Part shown: positions 24,273-32,735 of the stretch, in pieces
Position numbering within the stretch: the stretch's first letter is position 1
How the letters are laid out: the number at the start of each line of letters is the position of its first letter
From: Paraconexibacter sp040581415
Lineage (GTDB): Bacteria > Actinomycetota > Thermoleophilia > Solirubrobacterales > Solirubrobacteraceae
NCBI RefSeq assembly: GCF_040581415.1
Contig: NZ_CP114014.1
Location: 4,836,001-4,900,000, forward strand
Direction: 5' to 3'
DNA: 64,000 nt
Made by a program: the position numbers and the translations under genes
Notes under the pieces: generated by a model
Databases searched by the model: none
What the model was told of the DNA's origin: nothing
Seen by the model: only the letters and a program-made list of their open reading frames with translations

Positions 24273-25754
24273 TCAGGTACCGCAGAACGTCCGGTAGTCG
24301 CCGAAGTCCGCCGGGGCGGGATGCGCGTACCGCTCGAGCCCAGGGCGCTCGTCGAACGGGTGGGCGAGCACGCCGAGCAGTGCGTGCAGCGGCTCGAGCT
24401 CGCCGAAGGTGCCGCGGCTGAGGACGTCCTCGACGAGGTGGTTGCGGGGGATGTAGACCGGGTTCACGCGGTCCATCGCCGCGGCGACCTCGGCGCTGTC
24501 GCGGTCGTGCTGCGCGGCGACGCGCGGGCGCCACTCCGCGCCCCACGCGTCGAAGGCGGCCGGGTCCGCGAACAGGGCGCGGGTGGGGTCGCCCTCGCCC
24601 AGCGCCGTCGAGAGCGAGCGGAAGCCCGCGGTGAAGTCGACGTCGTGCTCGTGCAGCAGGTTCAGGAAGCGGTCGATCAGGCCGTCGTCGTCCGGCCCTG
24701 CGTCCGCCAGGCCGAGCTTTGCGCCGAAGTGCACGCGTCGCCGATCCTCGTAGCGCGTGGTGAAGCTGCGCAGGACCGCGGTCGCCGGTTCGAGCGCCTG
24801 CTCCTGGGTCGGGGCGATCAGCGGCAGCAGCGACTCGCCGAGCCGCGCGAGGTTCCAGAGCGCGATCTGCGGCTGGTTGCCGTAGGCGTACCGGCCGCCG
24901 TGGTCGATCGAGCTGAAGACCGTGGCCGGGTCGTAGACGTCCATGAACGCGCACGGTCCGTAGTCGATCGTCTGGCCCGAGACCGCCATGTTGTCGGTGT
25001 TCATCACCCCGTGGACGAACCCGACGGCCATCCACCGCGCGATCAGGTCCGCCTGCGCGTCCACCACACCCTGGAAGAACGCGAGGTACGGGCTGTCCGC
25101 GGTCGCGGCGTCCGGGTGGTGGCGCGCGATCGCGTGGTCGGCCAGCGCGCGCAGCAGCTCGGGGTCGCGAAGTGCTGCCGTGTACTCGAACGTCCCGACC
25201 CGGATGTGGCTGGCGGCGACGCGGCTGAGGACGGCGCCCGGAAGCATGGACTCGCGCACGACGTCCTCCCCCGTCGCGACGACGGCCAGCGACCGTGCGG
25301 TCGGGATCCCGAGCGCGTGCATCGCCTCGCTGACCACGTACTCGCGCAGCATCGGGCCGACGGCCGCCTTGCCGTCCCCGCCGCGCGCGAACGGCGTGCG
25401 GCCGGACCCCTTCAGGTGCAGGTCGTGCCGCTGCCCGCGCGCGTCGAGGACCTCGCCGAGCAGCAGGGCACGGCCGTCCCCCAGTCGCGGTGAGTAGCCG
25501 CCGAACTGGTGCCCCGCGTAGGCCTGGGCGACGGGCTGCGCGCCGGGCGGGACGGTGTTGCCGACGAGGACGTCGACGCCGTCTGCCGTCCTGAGCACCG
25601 TGGGGTCCACGCCGAGGTCCGTCGCGAGCGCGTCGTTCAGGACGAGCAGCTCCGGCGCGGGCGCCGGAGCTGCCTGCCACGGCTCGTACAGGCCCTCGAG
25701 CTCACGGACGAAGCTGTTGTCGAACGCGAACAGGGGGCCGGCGGCGACGCTCAT
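24273..25754 (-). CDS. selO: Protein adenylyltransferase SelO (YdiU family)
   Basis: A 493-residue pseudokinase-fold enzyme that transfers AMP from ATP to Ser/Thr/Tyr of target proteins, linked to redox stress. Family landmarks are present: YSPRLGDGRALLLGE glycine-rich loop, LHLKGSGRTPFAR with the catalytic lysine, GVMNTDNMAVSG and the DYGPCAFMD metal site. The C-terminal FCGT retains the conserved cysteine that replaces selenocysteine in bacteria. The start at 25754 (MSVAAG) gives the usual N-terminus. It appears monocistronic; no partner gene is adjacent. Confidence 0.92.
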   Translation of the reverse strand: MSVAAGPLFAFDNSFVRELEGLYEPWQAAPAPAPELLVLNDALATDLGVDPTVLRTADGVDVLVGNTVPPGAQPVAQAYAGHQFGGYSPRLGDGRALLLGEVLDARGQRHDLHLKGSGRTPFARGGDGKAAVGPMLREYVVSEAMHALGIPTARSLAVVATGEDVVRESMLPGAVLSRVAASHIRVGTFEYTAALRDPELLRALADHAIARHHPDAATADSPYLAFFQGVVDAQADLIARWMAVGFVHGVMNTDNMAVSGQTIDYGPCAFMDVYDPATVFSSIDHGGRYAYGNQPQIALWNLARLGESLLPLIAPTQEQALEPATAVLRSFTTRYEDRRRVHFGAKLGLADAGPDDDGLIDRFLNLLHEHDVDFTAGFRSLSTALGEGDPTRALFADPAAFDAWGAEWRPRVAAQHDRDSAEVAAAMDRVNPVYIPRNHLVEDVLSRGTFGELEPLHALLGVLAHPFDERPGLERYAHPAPADFGDYRTFCGT

Positions 25755-25806
25755 CCGTCCGAGGCTAGCCGTGTCCCGGCGGGGCCTCGTCTTCCGCACG
25801 AGGGGA

Positions 25807-25849
25807 GTGGCAGCGTGACGTGTCGAAAAACGACACCTGACGCTGCCAC
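25807..25849. repeat. Long inverted repeat with AAAAA loop
   Basis: Arms of 19 nt (25807-25825 and 25831-25849) match at 17 positions: GTGGCAGCGT and GTGTCG on the left pair with CGACAC and ACGCTGCCAC on the right around a five-A loop. It lies between two divergent genes, 53 nt upstream of selO, so it is not in a normal terminator position. Its outer sequence resembles the 12460 element. Confidence 0.6.
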
Positions 25850-25887
25850 CCCTTGGTCTGCGGGGGCGGTCGCGCCGTATCCCGGGT

Positions 25888-26034
25888 GTGATCGGCCGCT
25901 CTGTGATCGCGGTGATTGCCGCCGCCAAGGTGCTGATCGTCCTCTACGTCCTGGGTGTCTCCACCGTGGTCACGATCGCGGCCGCGACGGCGATCGCGCT
26001 GTACATCACGGTGGTCGGCAGCCGGGTGCGCTGA
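25888..26034 (+). CDS. Small hydrophobic membrane protein (48 aa)
   Basis: GTG start, 48 residues, stop 25 nt before the DMT transporter. The product is almost entirely hydrophobic (AVIAAAKVLIVLYVLGV, then STVVTIAAATAIALYI) with basic ends, enough for one long or two short transmembrane helices. Third codon positions are strongly G/C, as in the neighbouring real genes. No family recognised. It may be co-transcribed with the transporter. The start has no clear ribosome site, so existence is moderately supported only. Confidence 0.4.
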   Translation: MIGRSVIAVIAAAKVLIVLYVLGVSTVVTIAAATAIALYITVVGSRVR

Positions 26035-26059
26035 CGCGGACCGCTAGCGTGGCGGGCCG

Positions 26060-26905
26060 ATGGCCATCCTGCTCGCCCTCGGGACGTCGATCAGCTATGG
26101 CCTCGCGAACTTCCTCGGCCCGGTCTACGCCCGCCGCTTCCCGCTCGCCGCCGTCCTGCTGGCCGGGCAGGTGGCCGCGCTCATCCTGGCGCTGACCGGG
26201 CTGCTCGTGTCCGGCGAGTCGCTGCCCGGCGGGGACGCGATCCTGATCGGCATGCTCGCGGGCGCGGGCAACGCCATGGGCCTGATCGGGTTCCTGCTCG
26301 CCGCGGACGCCGGACCGGTGTCCCTCGCCGCACCGATCGGGGCGACGGGCGGGGCGCTGCCCGTCGTCTACGGCCTGGCGCAGGGCGACCCGCTCGGGGC
26401 GCTCGAGGCGGCCGGCCTGGTGCTCGCGCTCATCGGCGTCGTCCTCGCGTCGCGGCGTCCGATCGACCCCGACCCCGAGGTCGCCGCCGGCGAGAACCTC
26501 CGCGCCTGCGTCGGGTTCGCGCTGATGAGCGCACTGGGATTCGGCCTGCTGCTGATCCTGCTGCCGGAGGCGTCGGACGACGGCCGCTGGTGGGCGCTCG
26601 TGGACGCGCGCCTGGTCATCGTGTTCGCCGTCCTCGGGTTCGCCGCTGCGACCGGCCGCAGCCTCCGCGCCCCGCGCGCCCGCCTGCCGCAGCTTGCTGT
26701 CCCCGGCGTGCTGCTGCTGACCGGGACGCTGCTCTACACGCTGGCGACCGAGCGCGGGTCCCTCTCGGTCGTCGCGGTGCTCGCGAGCCTGAACCCGGCG
26801 GTCACGGTCGCGCTCGCGGTGGTGGTGCTGTCCGAGCGGCTGGCGCGGATCCAGACGATCGGCATCGCCTGCATCATCGCGGGCGTGGTGTGCGTCGCGG
26901 CATAG
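26060..26905 (+). CDS. DMT superfamily (EamA-like) transporter
   Basis: A 281-residue protein with about ten predicted transmembrane helices in two similar halves (break near residues 138-150, the charged PIDPDPEVAAGENL loop). The C-terminal SLNPAVTVALAVVVLSERLARIQTIGIACIIAGV is the classic EamA end, with the conserved Glu in the ninth-helix loop. Family members export metabolites or amino acids; the substrate is unknown. ATG at 26060. Confidence 0.85.
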   Translation: MAILLALGTSISYGLANFLGPVYARRFPLAAVLLAGQVAALILALTGLLVSGESLPGGDAILIGMLAGAGNAMGLIGFLLAADAGPVSLAAPIGATGGALPVVYGLAQGDPLGALEAAGLVLALIGVVLASRRPIDPDPEVAAGENLRACVGFALMSALGFGLLLILLPEASDDGRWWALVDARLVIVFAVLGFAAATGRSLRAPRARLPQLAVPGVLLLTGTLLYTLATERGSLSVVAVLASLNPAVTVALAVVVLSERLARIQTIGIACIIAGVVCVAA

Positions 26906-26983
26906 ACGAGAACATGAACGCTGTGTATATTCGTGCTCACGGCGTGCACCCGCGTCGTTCCATGACGACGAGCGGAGATGGCG

Positions 26984-27349
26984 ATGGACACGGTGAGGAT
27001 GGTGCTCGGAGGCGGGCGGATGCTGGTCGGGTTGTCCGGCTGGACGGCGCCCGACCACGCGGTCAGGGTCTTCGGGATCGCCCCCGAGCGCTCGGACCGC
27101 TTCGTCACCCGCTTGTTCGCCTCACGTGACTTCGCGCTCGCTCTGGCGCTGCTGACTGCGCCGCCGGCCCACCTGCGGACGATCGCGGCAGCGGGCGCTG
27201 CGATCGACGCGGTCGACGCGGTCGCAGGCATCGCCGAGTACCGCCGCGGCTCGCTCTCGACCTATGCGTTCGTCGTCGGCGGCGTGGGCGCGATGGTCTT
27301 CGCGGCGATGGGAGCGGCGGTCGCGGGCAAGGCGTCACCTGACGCGTGA
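26984..27349 (+). CDS. Small membrane protein (DUF4267-like)
   Basis: A 121-residue protein with three or four weak transmembrane helices (ARMLVGLSGW-like start, ASRDFALALALLTA, TIAAAGAAIDAVDAVAGI, AFVVGGVGAMVFAAMGAAVAG). The pattern resembles DUF4267 proteins, with no known function. The start at 26984 is chosen over 26978 because GGAG lies 6 nt before it. Its stop overlaps the start of the following TetR gene (GTGA), so the regulator probably controls this pair. Confidence 0.65.
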   Translation: MDTVRMVLGGGRMLVGLSGWTAPDHAVRVFGIAPERSDRFVTRLFASRDFALALALLTAPPAHLRTIAAAGAAIDAVDAVAGIAEYRRGSLSTYAFVVGGVGAMVFAAMGAAVAGKASPDA

Positions 27350-28038
27350 GCGGTCCCGGCCGCGGGGACGGCCTGCCGTATGCGCATCTGCTCAAGCGCG
27401 TCCCCGTGCAGGCGCGAAGCCGCGCGCGGGTCGAGGCCATTCTCGACGCCGCGGCGGAGTTGCTCGCCGAGGGGGACATCGAGGCGCTGACACTGCGTGC
27501 GATCGCGGCCGCAGCGGGTGTCCCCACCGGGACGATCTACCAGTTCTTCGAAGACAAGCCGGCGCTGATCCAGGCGGTCGCCCTACGCTACGTCGCCGCG
27601 ACCGTCGACGTGCTCGACACGCTGCTCGTGGACGACGCCGCGCCGTGGGATGTCACCCTCGCGGACCTGATCGACGGCTATGCGGACCTGATCGCCGCCG
27701 CGCCCGCGATGCGCGCGCTGTGGCTCGCGGGTGCCATGTCCGCGACGACCGCGAAGCTCGCCGGCGAGGCGGACGACGCGATCGCTGCGCGGCTGCAGGC
27801 CGACCTGACGCGGCGGGTGGCGGCGGGCGCCCCGTCGGTCGCGAAGCGCCGGCGACGGACTGCTGCGAACGGCGGCGCGGCGAGCGACTGGCGGTTCCTC
27901 GTCACGCTGATCAGCGGACTGCTCGAGCTGGCCTTCGCCGACGACCTGCGCGGCGATCGTGCGACGCTGGCGCGGACACGGCGCGTGGCGGTCCTGTACG
28001 CCGCCGACCTGCTCGGGGTCCCGCCGCCACCGCCCTGA
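27346..28038 (+). CDS. TetR/AcrR family transcriptional regulator
   Basis: A 230-residue regulator. The helix-turn-helix spans about residues 22-70 (RVEAILDAAAELLAEGD, LTLRAIAAAAGVPTGTIYQFFEDKPALIQAV). GTG start overlaps the upstream membrane protein's TGA, giving translational coupling. A basic linker (KRRRRT) interrupts the C-terminal half. Ligand unknown; the obvious target is its own operon. Confidence 0.82.
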   Translation: MSGPGRGDGLPYAHLLKRVPVQARSRARVEAILDAAAELLAEGDIEALTLRAIAAAAGVPTGTIYQFFEDKPALIQAVALRYVAATVDVLDTLLVDDAAPWDVTLADLIDGYADLIAAAPAMRALWLAGAMSATTAKLAGEADDAIAARLQADLTRRVAAGAPSVAKRRRRTAANGGAASDWRFLVTLISGLLELAFADDLRGDRATLARTRRVAVLYAADLLGVPPPPP

Positions 28039-28057
28039 CGGGACCGACCGGTCAGGG
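28033..28057. terminator. Hairpin between convergent genes
   Basis: CCCTGAC (28033-28039) pairs with GTCAGGG (28051-28057) and includes the TetR stop codon. It lies between genes ending at 28038 (+) and 28097 (-). Confidence 0.4.
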
Positions 28058-28096
28058 TCGCCGCGGCTGCCAGGCGGTCAGGCGCCCCGGCCGGGT

Positions 28097-29845
28097 TCAG
28101 CGCGCCCCGCAGAGCCGGTAGGTGCGGGTGTCGCTGTAGGTGCGGCCCGTGCTCGTCCGCACCGTGATGCGGACCCGCGTGGTCCCGCGTGGCCGGCCCG
28201 CGAGGTTGACGGTGACGACGCGGCGGCCGCCGACGCTGCGCACCTTGAGCTGCTTGCCGCCGAGCGTCGCGACCACTCGCGTGATGCGGCCCTTCGTGGG
28301 GCGGCGGACGCGGATCGTGACCGAGCGGCGCGAGGCGCACGCCTTCTTCGACGGCATCCCGGTCGGGTTCGGCCACAGCTCGTCGCGCAGCTTCACGCTC
28401 CAGAAGCCGCTGGTGGCGTCGGAGTAGTAGACCTCACGACGGGCGGGATCGAAGGCCGGCTGCGCGAACGCGGCCGCCGCCTTCGAGCCATTCGACGTCT
28501 TCAGCGGCGCGATGAAGTAGGCGATCTCGCGCGGCTTCTCGGGGTCGCGGATGTCGAAGATGCGCAGGCCTGAGTTCAGGAAGCTGCAGGCCGCGATCTG
28601 CGGGTCGACCTCGCGCGGGACGTTGCAGTAGTGCGCGCCGTAGGAGGTCTGCGAGCCGGGGACGAACGACGGGTCGCCGCTGGCCTTCGCGTGGCTGTCC
28701 GGCATGTTCACCTCCAGGCGGAGGTTCGACGTCACGCGCGGCTTCTTCGGGTCGCTGATGTCGATCAGGCGCGCGGCGCCGGCGAGGTTGTCGAGCGTCA
28801 GCGGGTTGAACCGGAAGGCGAACTCGTCGTACTCGAGCAGGTACGGCTTGCCGCCGATCGTGACCGGGTTCGAGTTCTGCGGAATCGAGGTCGTCTTCCA
28901 GCTGAGGCGGCTGATCTCCTTGACGATCGGGTTCGTCTTGCGGGCCTGGATGTCGCTGACGTCGAGCAGCCCGATCCCGCCGTCGATGGCGTTCGTCTGG
29001 TAGAGCGTGTTGCCGTCCGCCGAGAGGTTCACGCCGTGCGACGGGATGTTGATCGTCCGCACGGTGTGCGGCAGCTTCGGGTTCGTGACGTCGACCGCGA
29101 TGATGCCCTGCGCGCCACCGATCCAGAACGTGTTGCCGTCGGGGGAGAAGCCGCTCTCGTGGCCGACCGGTCCCGCGAGGTACTCGGACTGCAGCACCGG
29201 CCGGCGGCAGTCGTCGCCGACGTCGTAGATCGCCATGATCCCGGGCGCGGTCCCGGCCGTCCCGAGCTCGGCGGCCAGGAGGCCGCGCTTCTCGTTGAGG
29301 TTCAGCGACTCGTGCGGGGCGAGCATGGCGACGGTCGTCAGCCGGGCCGTCTCGACGGGCTTCGCCGGATCGGACATGTCCAGGACGACGACACCCTGAC
29401 CGGGGCCGGCAATGAGTGAGACCACGTTCAGCGACGTCAGCAGCGACGTGTCGTAGAAGGCGCACTTGTGGCCGTTGCGGTCCACGTAGCGCCAGACGCG
29501 GAAGCCGCCCGGGGTCGGGTGGCGGCTGACGACGCTGACGTTGCAGGTCCAGCCGCGATCGGCCTCGCGCGACTGCGTGTCCTTCAGGGTGACGCGGCCC
29601 TGCATGCCGGCGAGTGGCTGCGAGGCCGCGTCGCACTCCGCCGCGGGGACGGGCTTCAGCTCGGGCTCGTTCTGCTGGACCGGCTCGGGGACCGGGGTCT
29701 GGCCGCCGAGCAACCCGAGCGTTCCCTCGAGGTCGTTGGTCGGCAGGGTCAGCGGACTGGCGATCTGGGCGCCCGCCACGCTCGGCAGGGCGCCCAGCGC
29801 GGCGACCACGACGACCAGCACCGACAGTCTGCGTCCGACACCCAT
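28097..29845 (-). CDS. Secreted LVIVD-repeat beta-propeller protein with C-terminal Cys-pair module
   Basis: A 582-residue exported protein. Signal peptide 1-26 (MGVGRRLSVLVVVVAALGALPSVAGA). Residues 130-490 are LVIVD-type propeller blades (GVVVLDMSDPAKPVETARL, IIAVDVTNPKLPHTVRTI, ARLIDISDPKKPRVTSNL, LRIFDIRDPEKPREIAYF), usually surface or adhesion proteins. Residues 503-579 form a separate module bounded by Cys at both ends (CASRR ... YRLC), clearly related to the C-terminus of the 1367-residue Ig-repeat protein at 34096. The last residue of the module is three residues from the stop. Function unknown; export to the cell surface is likely. Confidence 0.82.
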   Translation of the reverse strand: MGVGRRLSVLVVVVAALGALPSVAGAQIASPLTLPTNDLEGTLGLLGGQTPVPEPVQQNEPELKPVPAAECDAASQPLAGMQGRVTLKDTQSREADRGWTCNVSVVSRHPTPGGFRVWRYVDRNGHKCAFYDTSLLTSLNVVSLIAGPGQGVVVLDMSDPAKPVETARLTTVAMLAPHESLNLNEKRGLLAAELGTAGTAPGIMAIYDVGDDCRRPVLQSEYLAGPVGHESGFSPDGNTFWIGGAQGIIAVDVTNPKLPHTVRTINIPSHGVNLSADGNTLYQTNAIDGGIGLLDVSDIQARKTNPIVKEISRLSWKTTSIPQNSNPVTIGGKPYLLEYDEFAFRFNPLTLDNLAGAARLIDISDPKKPRVTSNLRLEVNMPDSHAKASGDPSFVPGSQTSYGAHYCNVPREVDPQIAACSFLNSGLRIFDIRDPEKPREIAYFIAPLKTSNGSKAAAAFAQPAFDPARREVYYSDATSGFWSVKLRDELWPNPTGMPSKKACASRRSVTIRVRRPTKGRITRVVATLGGKQLKVRSVGGRRVVTVNLAGRPRGTTRVRITVRTSTGRTYSDTRTYRLCGAR

Positions 29846-29911
29846 TCCGCGATGTTCGCAGGTCGGCGGGGAGCGGATGGCGGCCGGGTGTTCACGCGGC
29901 GCGAGGACCGC

Positions 29912-29956
29912 TCGATGTGCCACCACACGCCACCGGCGCACGTGGTGGCACATCGA
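29912..29956. terminator. 15-bp perfect inverted repeat
   Basis: TCGATGTGCCACCAC (29912-29926) pairs perfectly with GTGGTGGCACATCGA (29942-29956), loop 15 nt. It lies just after the minus-strand HD hydrolase stop (29976) and before the LVIVD gene start (29845), so it can terminate the former. It is a third long inverted repeat of the 12460/25807 kind. Confidence 0.6.
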
Positions 29957-29975
29957 AGGACCCCGGGCCGACCCG

Positions 29976-30593
29976 TCAGTCCGGCGCCTCCGCGACCAGG
30001 CGGTCGATCGCGTCCACCGTCCGCGTGAGCTCGCCGAGCGCCGCGACCCCGCCGGTGCCCAGGACATCAGCCCGCGCCGCGAAGGCGTCCGCCAGCGCGC
30101 GGTAGTACCACGGCACGTCCGCCGTCGGGTTGAACCGGCCCCACAGGTCCGTGCCGGCCGTGCGCAGGTCGAGCAGGATCGCCCGCGCGTTGTGCAGCTT
30201 GTCCGCCAGCGACACCCGCAGCTCGTCGGGCTGCTTGTGGGCGATCGCGGCCACGTACGCCTCCTTGCGCGCGCGCCACGGCGGCTTCGGGATCTCGTCG
30301 GTGTCGCTGTTCGCGACGACGATCCGGGCGACGTCGTCCCCGAATCGCCGGCGGATCTCGGCCTCCGCCGCCGCGCCGCCCCCGTCCTCCACCACGTCGT
30401 GCAGGAGCCCGCCGATGGCCTCGTCCTCACTGCCGCCCATCTCCAGCACGAGCGAGCTGACCGAGAGCAGGTGCGAGAGGTACGGCACCTCGGTCCCCTT
30501 GCGCAGCTGGCGGGCGTGGTGGGTGGCCGCGTACGTGACCGCGTCGGTGTAGCGGTCGGTCAGCAGCGGGGTGTCGGTGTACGTCTCGGGCAT
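29976..30593 (-). CDS. HD-domain hydrolase of the RelA/SpoT (Mesh1-like) type
   Basis: A 205-residue soluble protein consisting of the (p)ppGpp-hydrolase HD fold alone. HAR (metal histidine), the SHLLSVSSLVLE helix, LLHDVVED (HD-x-x-ED) and SLADKLHNARAI (AD-x-LHN) match the RSH hydrolase metal and substrate motifs; no synthetase, TGS or ACT domain follows. It may be a small alarmone hydrolase or act on a related nucleotide (NADPH for Mesh1-like enzymes). AGGAG 4 nt upstream fixes the ATG at 30593. Confidence 0.8.
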   Translation of the reverse strand: MPETYTDTPLLTDRYTDAVTYAATHHARQLRKGTEVPYLSHLLSVSSLVLEMGGSEDEAIGGLLHDVVEDGGGAAAEAEIRRRFGDDVARIVVANSDTDEIPKPPWRARKEAYVAAIAHKQPDELRVSLADKLHNARAILLDLRTAGTDLWGRFNPTADVPWYYRALADAFAARADVLGTGGVAALGELTRTVDAIDRLVAEAPD

Positions 30594-30663
30594 CGTGCTC
30601 CTGATCTTCGCGGTCTCTCATGGTGCTGGTCGAGGCGGACCGCTCCGGCCTGACGGACGACGT

Positions 30664-30693
30664 CCCGCGGCCGGCCTTGCGACCGGCCGCGGG
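30664..30693 (-). terminator. 11-bp GC hairpin after the 581-aa secreted protein gene
   Basis: CCCGCGGCCGG (30664-30674) pairs perfectly with CCGGCCGCGGG (30683-30693) around an 8-nt loop, 16 nt past the stop at 30709 on the minus strand. No U-tract. Confidence 0.6.
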
Positions 30694-30708
30694 GTGGACC
30701 TGACTTGG

Positions 30709-32454
30709 CTACGGGAGCAGCGGCGGAATCGCGACGGGGCTGTCGTAGACCGCCCCGCCGGCGCCGACGAAGAACGCGACGCCCACGCAGGCGCCCTGTG
30801 CGTTGCAGACGCCGCCCTGGGTAACCGACAGCGGCGCGCCGACGAAGTCGATCGACGAGTCGCTGATCGTGGCGACGTCGGTCGGGATGTACACGAGCTT
30901 CGGGTTCGTCGGCTCGACGCCGGCTGCCAGCGCGTAGACGTGCCGGCCACCGGTGTAGCGGGACGCGCTCACCTGGCGGGCGCCGATGCCGCTCGTCCCG
31001 ATCAGCCCCTCGATCAGCGGCCCGTAGGTCGTCAGCGGCGCGGGCAGCGCGGGCAACGCCGGGAGCCCGGGCGTCGCCGGGGTCGTGAGCGTGCCGGTGA
31101 CCTTGTAGGGGCCGGCGGCCGTGCCCTGGTACCCGCCGAGGATCGTGTGCACGATCACGCCGGCCTGGGCCGACGGGGCGCCTTGGACGGTGGCGCCGTT
31201 CACCATGCCGGTGCCGGCGAGCTGCTCGAGGCCCTCGTCGAGCGACAGCGCGGTCTGCGTGCCGCCGTCGCTCACCGAGCTCAGCTTCATCGCGGAGATC
31301 CGGGCGGCATCGATGCCGAGCGGGGCCGCTGCCGCGATCAGCTGCTGCTTCAGCGCAAGGACCTGGGCGTCGAGGTCACCGGCCGACTTCAGCACGGCGA
31401 CGCTGTTGCCCACCTTCACGTAGGCGACGAACGCACGGGTCTTGAGGTCGAAGAAGCCGATGACCTCCTCGGTGCTCGAGCCGTAGCTCAGGACGACGAG
31501 GCGGTCCGTGCAGGCAGCCGGGTTCTCGGCGCACGCGGGCGGCGTCGGCGGCAGGCACGCTGCGATGTCGTCCGCGCAGACCGAGGGGTCGGCCGGCAGC
31601 AGCAGCCCGGCGTCGCTCGGCAGCTTCACGACGGTGTACGCCTCGGGGGCGTTCCGGACCACGCTCTGGCGGTTGCCGCGCAGCGTCAGCTGGAACTCGC
31701 GCGAGGAGTTGAGGTTGAAGTCGATGCCGCCTGACGTCTGGAGCGTGTCGCGGAAGCGCTGCTCCCACGGGCGATACTCGAACTTCACGGTGGAGACGAG
31801 GACGTCGGGGTTCGGCGTCGCCGTCGTGCTGGTGTTGATCCGGCAGGTGGCCAGCGCGTTGCGCTTGGACGCCTTCTGCGCCGCCGTGTCATTCGCGCCG
31901 ACGGCCGCATTTGCGTCACCGCGGACGATGTCGCGCTTGTAGCTGCGCGCGGTGTAGGTGCCGGCGGTCGCGCCCTGCGTGAGCCACGTCCCGCCGAACG
32001 GCTGGGCGCTACTGGGCGACGGCGCCGCGAGGAAGTCCTGGTTCGACAGGTGGCCCTGGCTGTAGACGACCGCGTTGTCGGCGTCGCGCGTGATGACGAC
32101 CGAGCCCTGCGTCGCAGTGTCCGCGTCGGTCAGCGTCCGCAGCGGGTTCGTCACGTTGCTGTTCAGCAGGCCGTTGCCCTTCACCAGGCAGCCCGTGCGC
32201 GCGCCGAACAGCGTGCCGCCCGCCGACGTGTCGAGCTCGCCCTGGGTGTCCAGGCTGGCGACGCCGGGGACATCCGCCGGCGTGAGCGCGCTGCGCACCC
32301 GTCCGCCGGTGTTCTCCTGGACCGGCACGTCGCCGCGGTAGACCGTTGCGTCGACCGGCGCCGTGAGCGCCGCCTGCGAATTGGGCACGCCGCACAGCGC
32401 GACCCCGAGTCCGGCCAGCGCGAGCGCGCGAGCACCGACAGATACGACCTTCAT
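30709..32454 (-). CDS. Secreted protein of unknown function (581 aa)
   Basis: An exported protein with a signal peptide at 1-28 (MKVVSVGARALALAGLGVAL, then GVPNSQAA). No domain recognised. Visible features: a Cys-rich segment near residues 280-310 (VCADDIAACLPP, ACAENPAACTD), a beta-rich body, a Pro/Leu-rich stretch near 460 (PGLPALPALPAPL) and a C-terminal pair of Cys (GVCNAQGACVG). The body might be a large beta-sandwich surface protein. GGAGGT 6 nt before the ATG at 32454 makes the start secure and suggests strong expression. No operon partner. Confidence 0.75.
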   Translation of the reverse strand: MKVVSVGARALALAGLGVALCGVPNSQAALTAPVDATVYRGDVPVQENTGGRVRSALTPADVPGVASLDTQGELDTSAGGTLFGARTGCLVKGNGLLNSNVTNPLRTLTDADTATQGSVVITRDADNAVVYSQGHLSNQDFLAAPSPSSAQPFGGTWLTQGATAGTYTARSYKRDIVRGDANAAVGANDTAAQKASKRNALATCRINTSTTATPNPDVLVSTVKFEYRPWEQRFRDTLQTSGGIDFNLNSSREFQLTLRGNRQSVVRNAPEAYTVVKLPSDAGLLLPADPSVCADDIAACLPPTPPACAENPAACTDRLVVLSYGSSTEEVIGFFDLKTRAFVAYVKVGNSVAVLKSAGDLDAQVLALKQQLIAAAAPLGIDAARISAMKLSSVSDGGTQTALSLDEGLEQLAGTGMVNGATVQGAPSAQAGVIVHTILGGYQGTAAGPYKVTGTLTTPATPGLPALPALPAPLTTYGPLIEGLIGTSGIGARQVSASRYTGGRHVYALAAGVEPTNPKLVYIPTDVATISDSSIDFVGAPLSVTQGGVCNAQGACVGVAFFVGAGGAVYDSPVAIPPLLP

Positions 32455-32735
32455 CCCCTACCTCCGTGTTCTCCCTGCGAATAGGGTCGTCCCCGCTGGA
32501 GGTGATGGATGGGCCCCTGCCCCCGTCACTCCAGCATCGCGGGCGGTGATGACCCGAAAACCAGTCCCGCGATGGCGCGAGCCTAAACAGTTCTGTCGCA
32601 TTCCGTCGCATCTCGTCACCCACGCGCTCGTCCCGGGTCGGTCGTGGCCGCTCCGTGTTGACCCCGCGAGTCAGGGGCGGGAGCCTTTCCGGCGACTCCC
32701 CGCCTGACCGAGACTCCCGAACCGATGGATATGCG

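Noticed and set aside
23932..25680. Upstream continuation of the MerR reading frame through the selO region
   Set aside because: It stays open because of GC bias; it is Arg/Pro-rich and overlaps the well-supported selO gene in another frame of the same strand.
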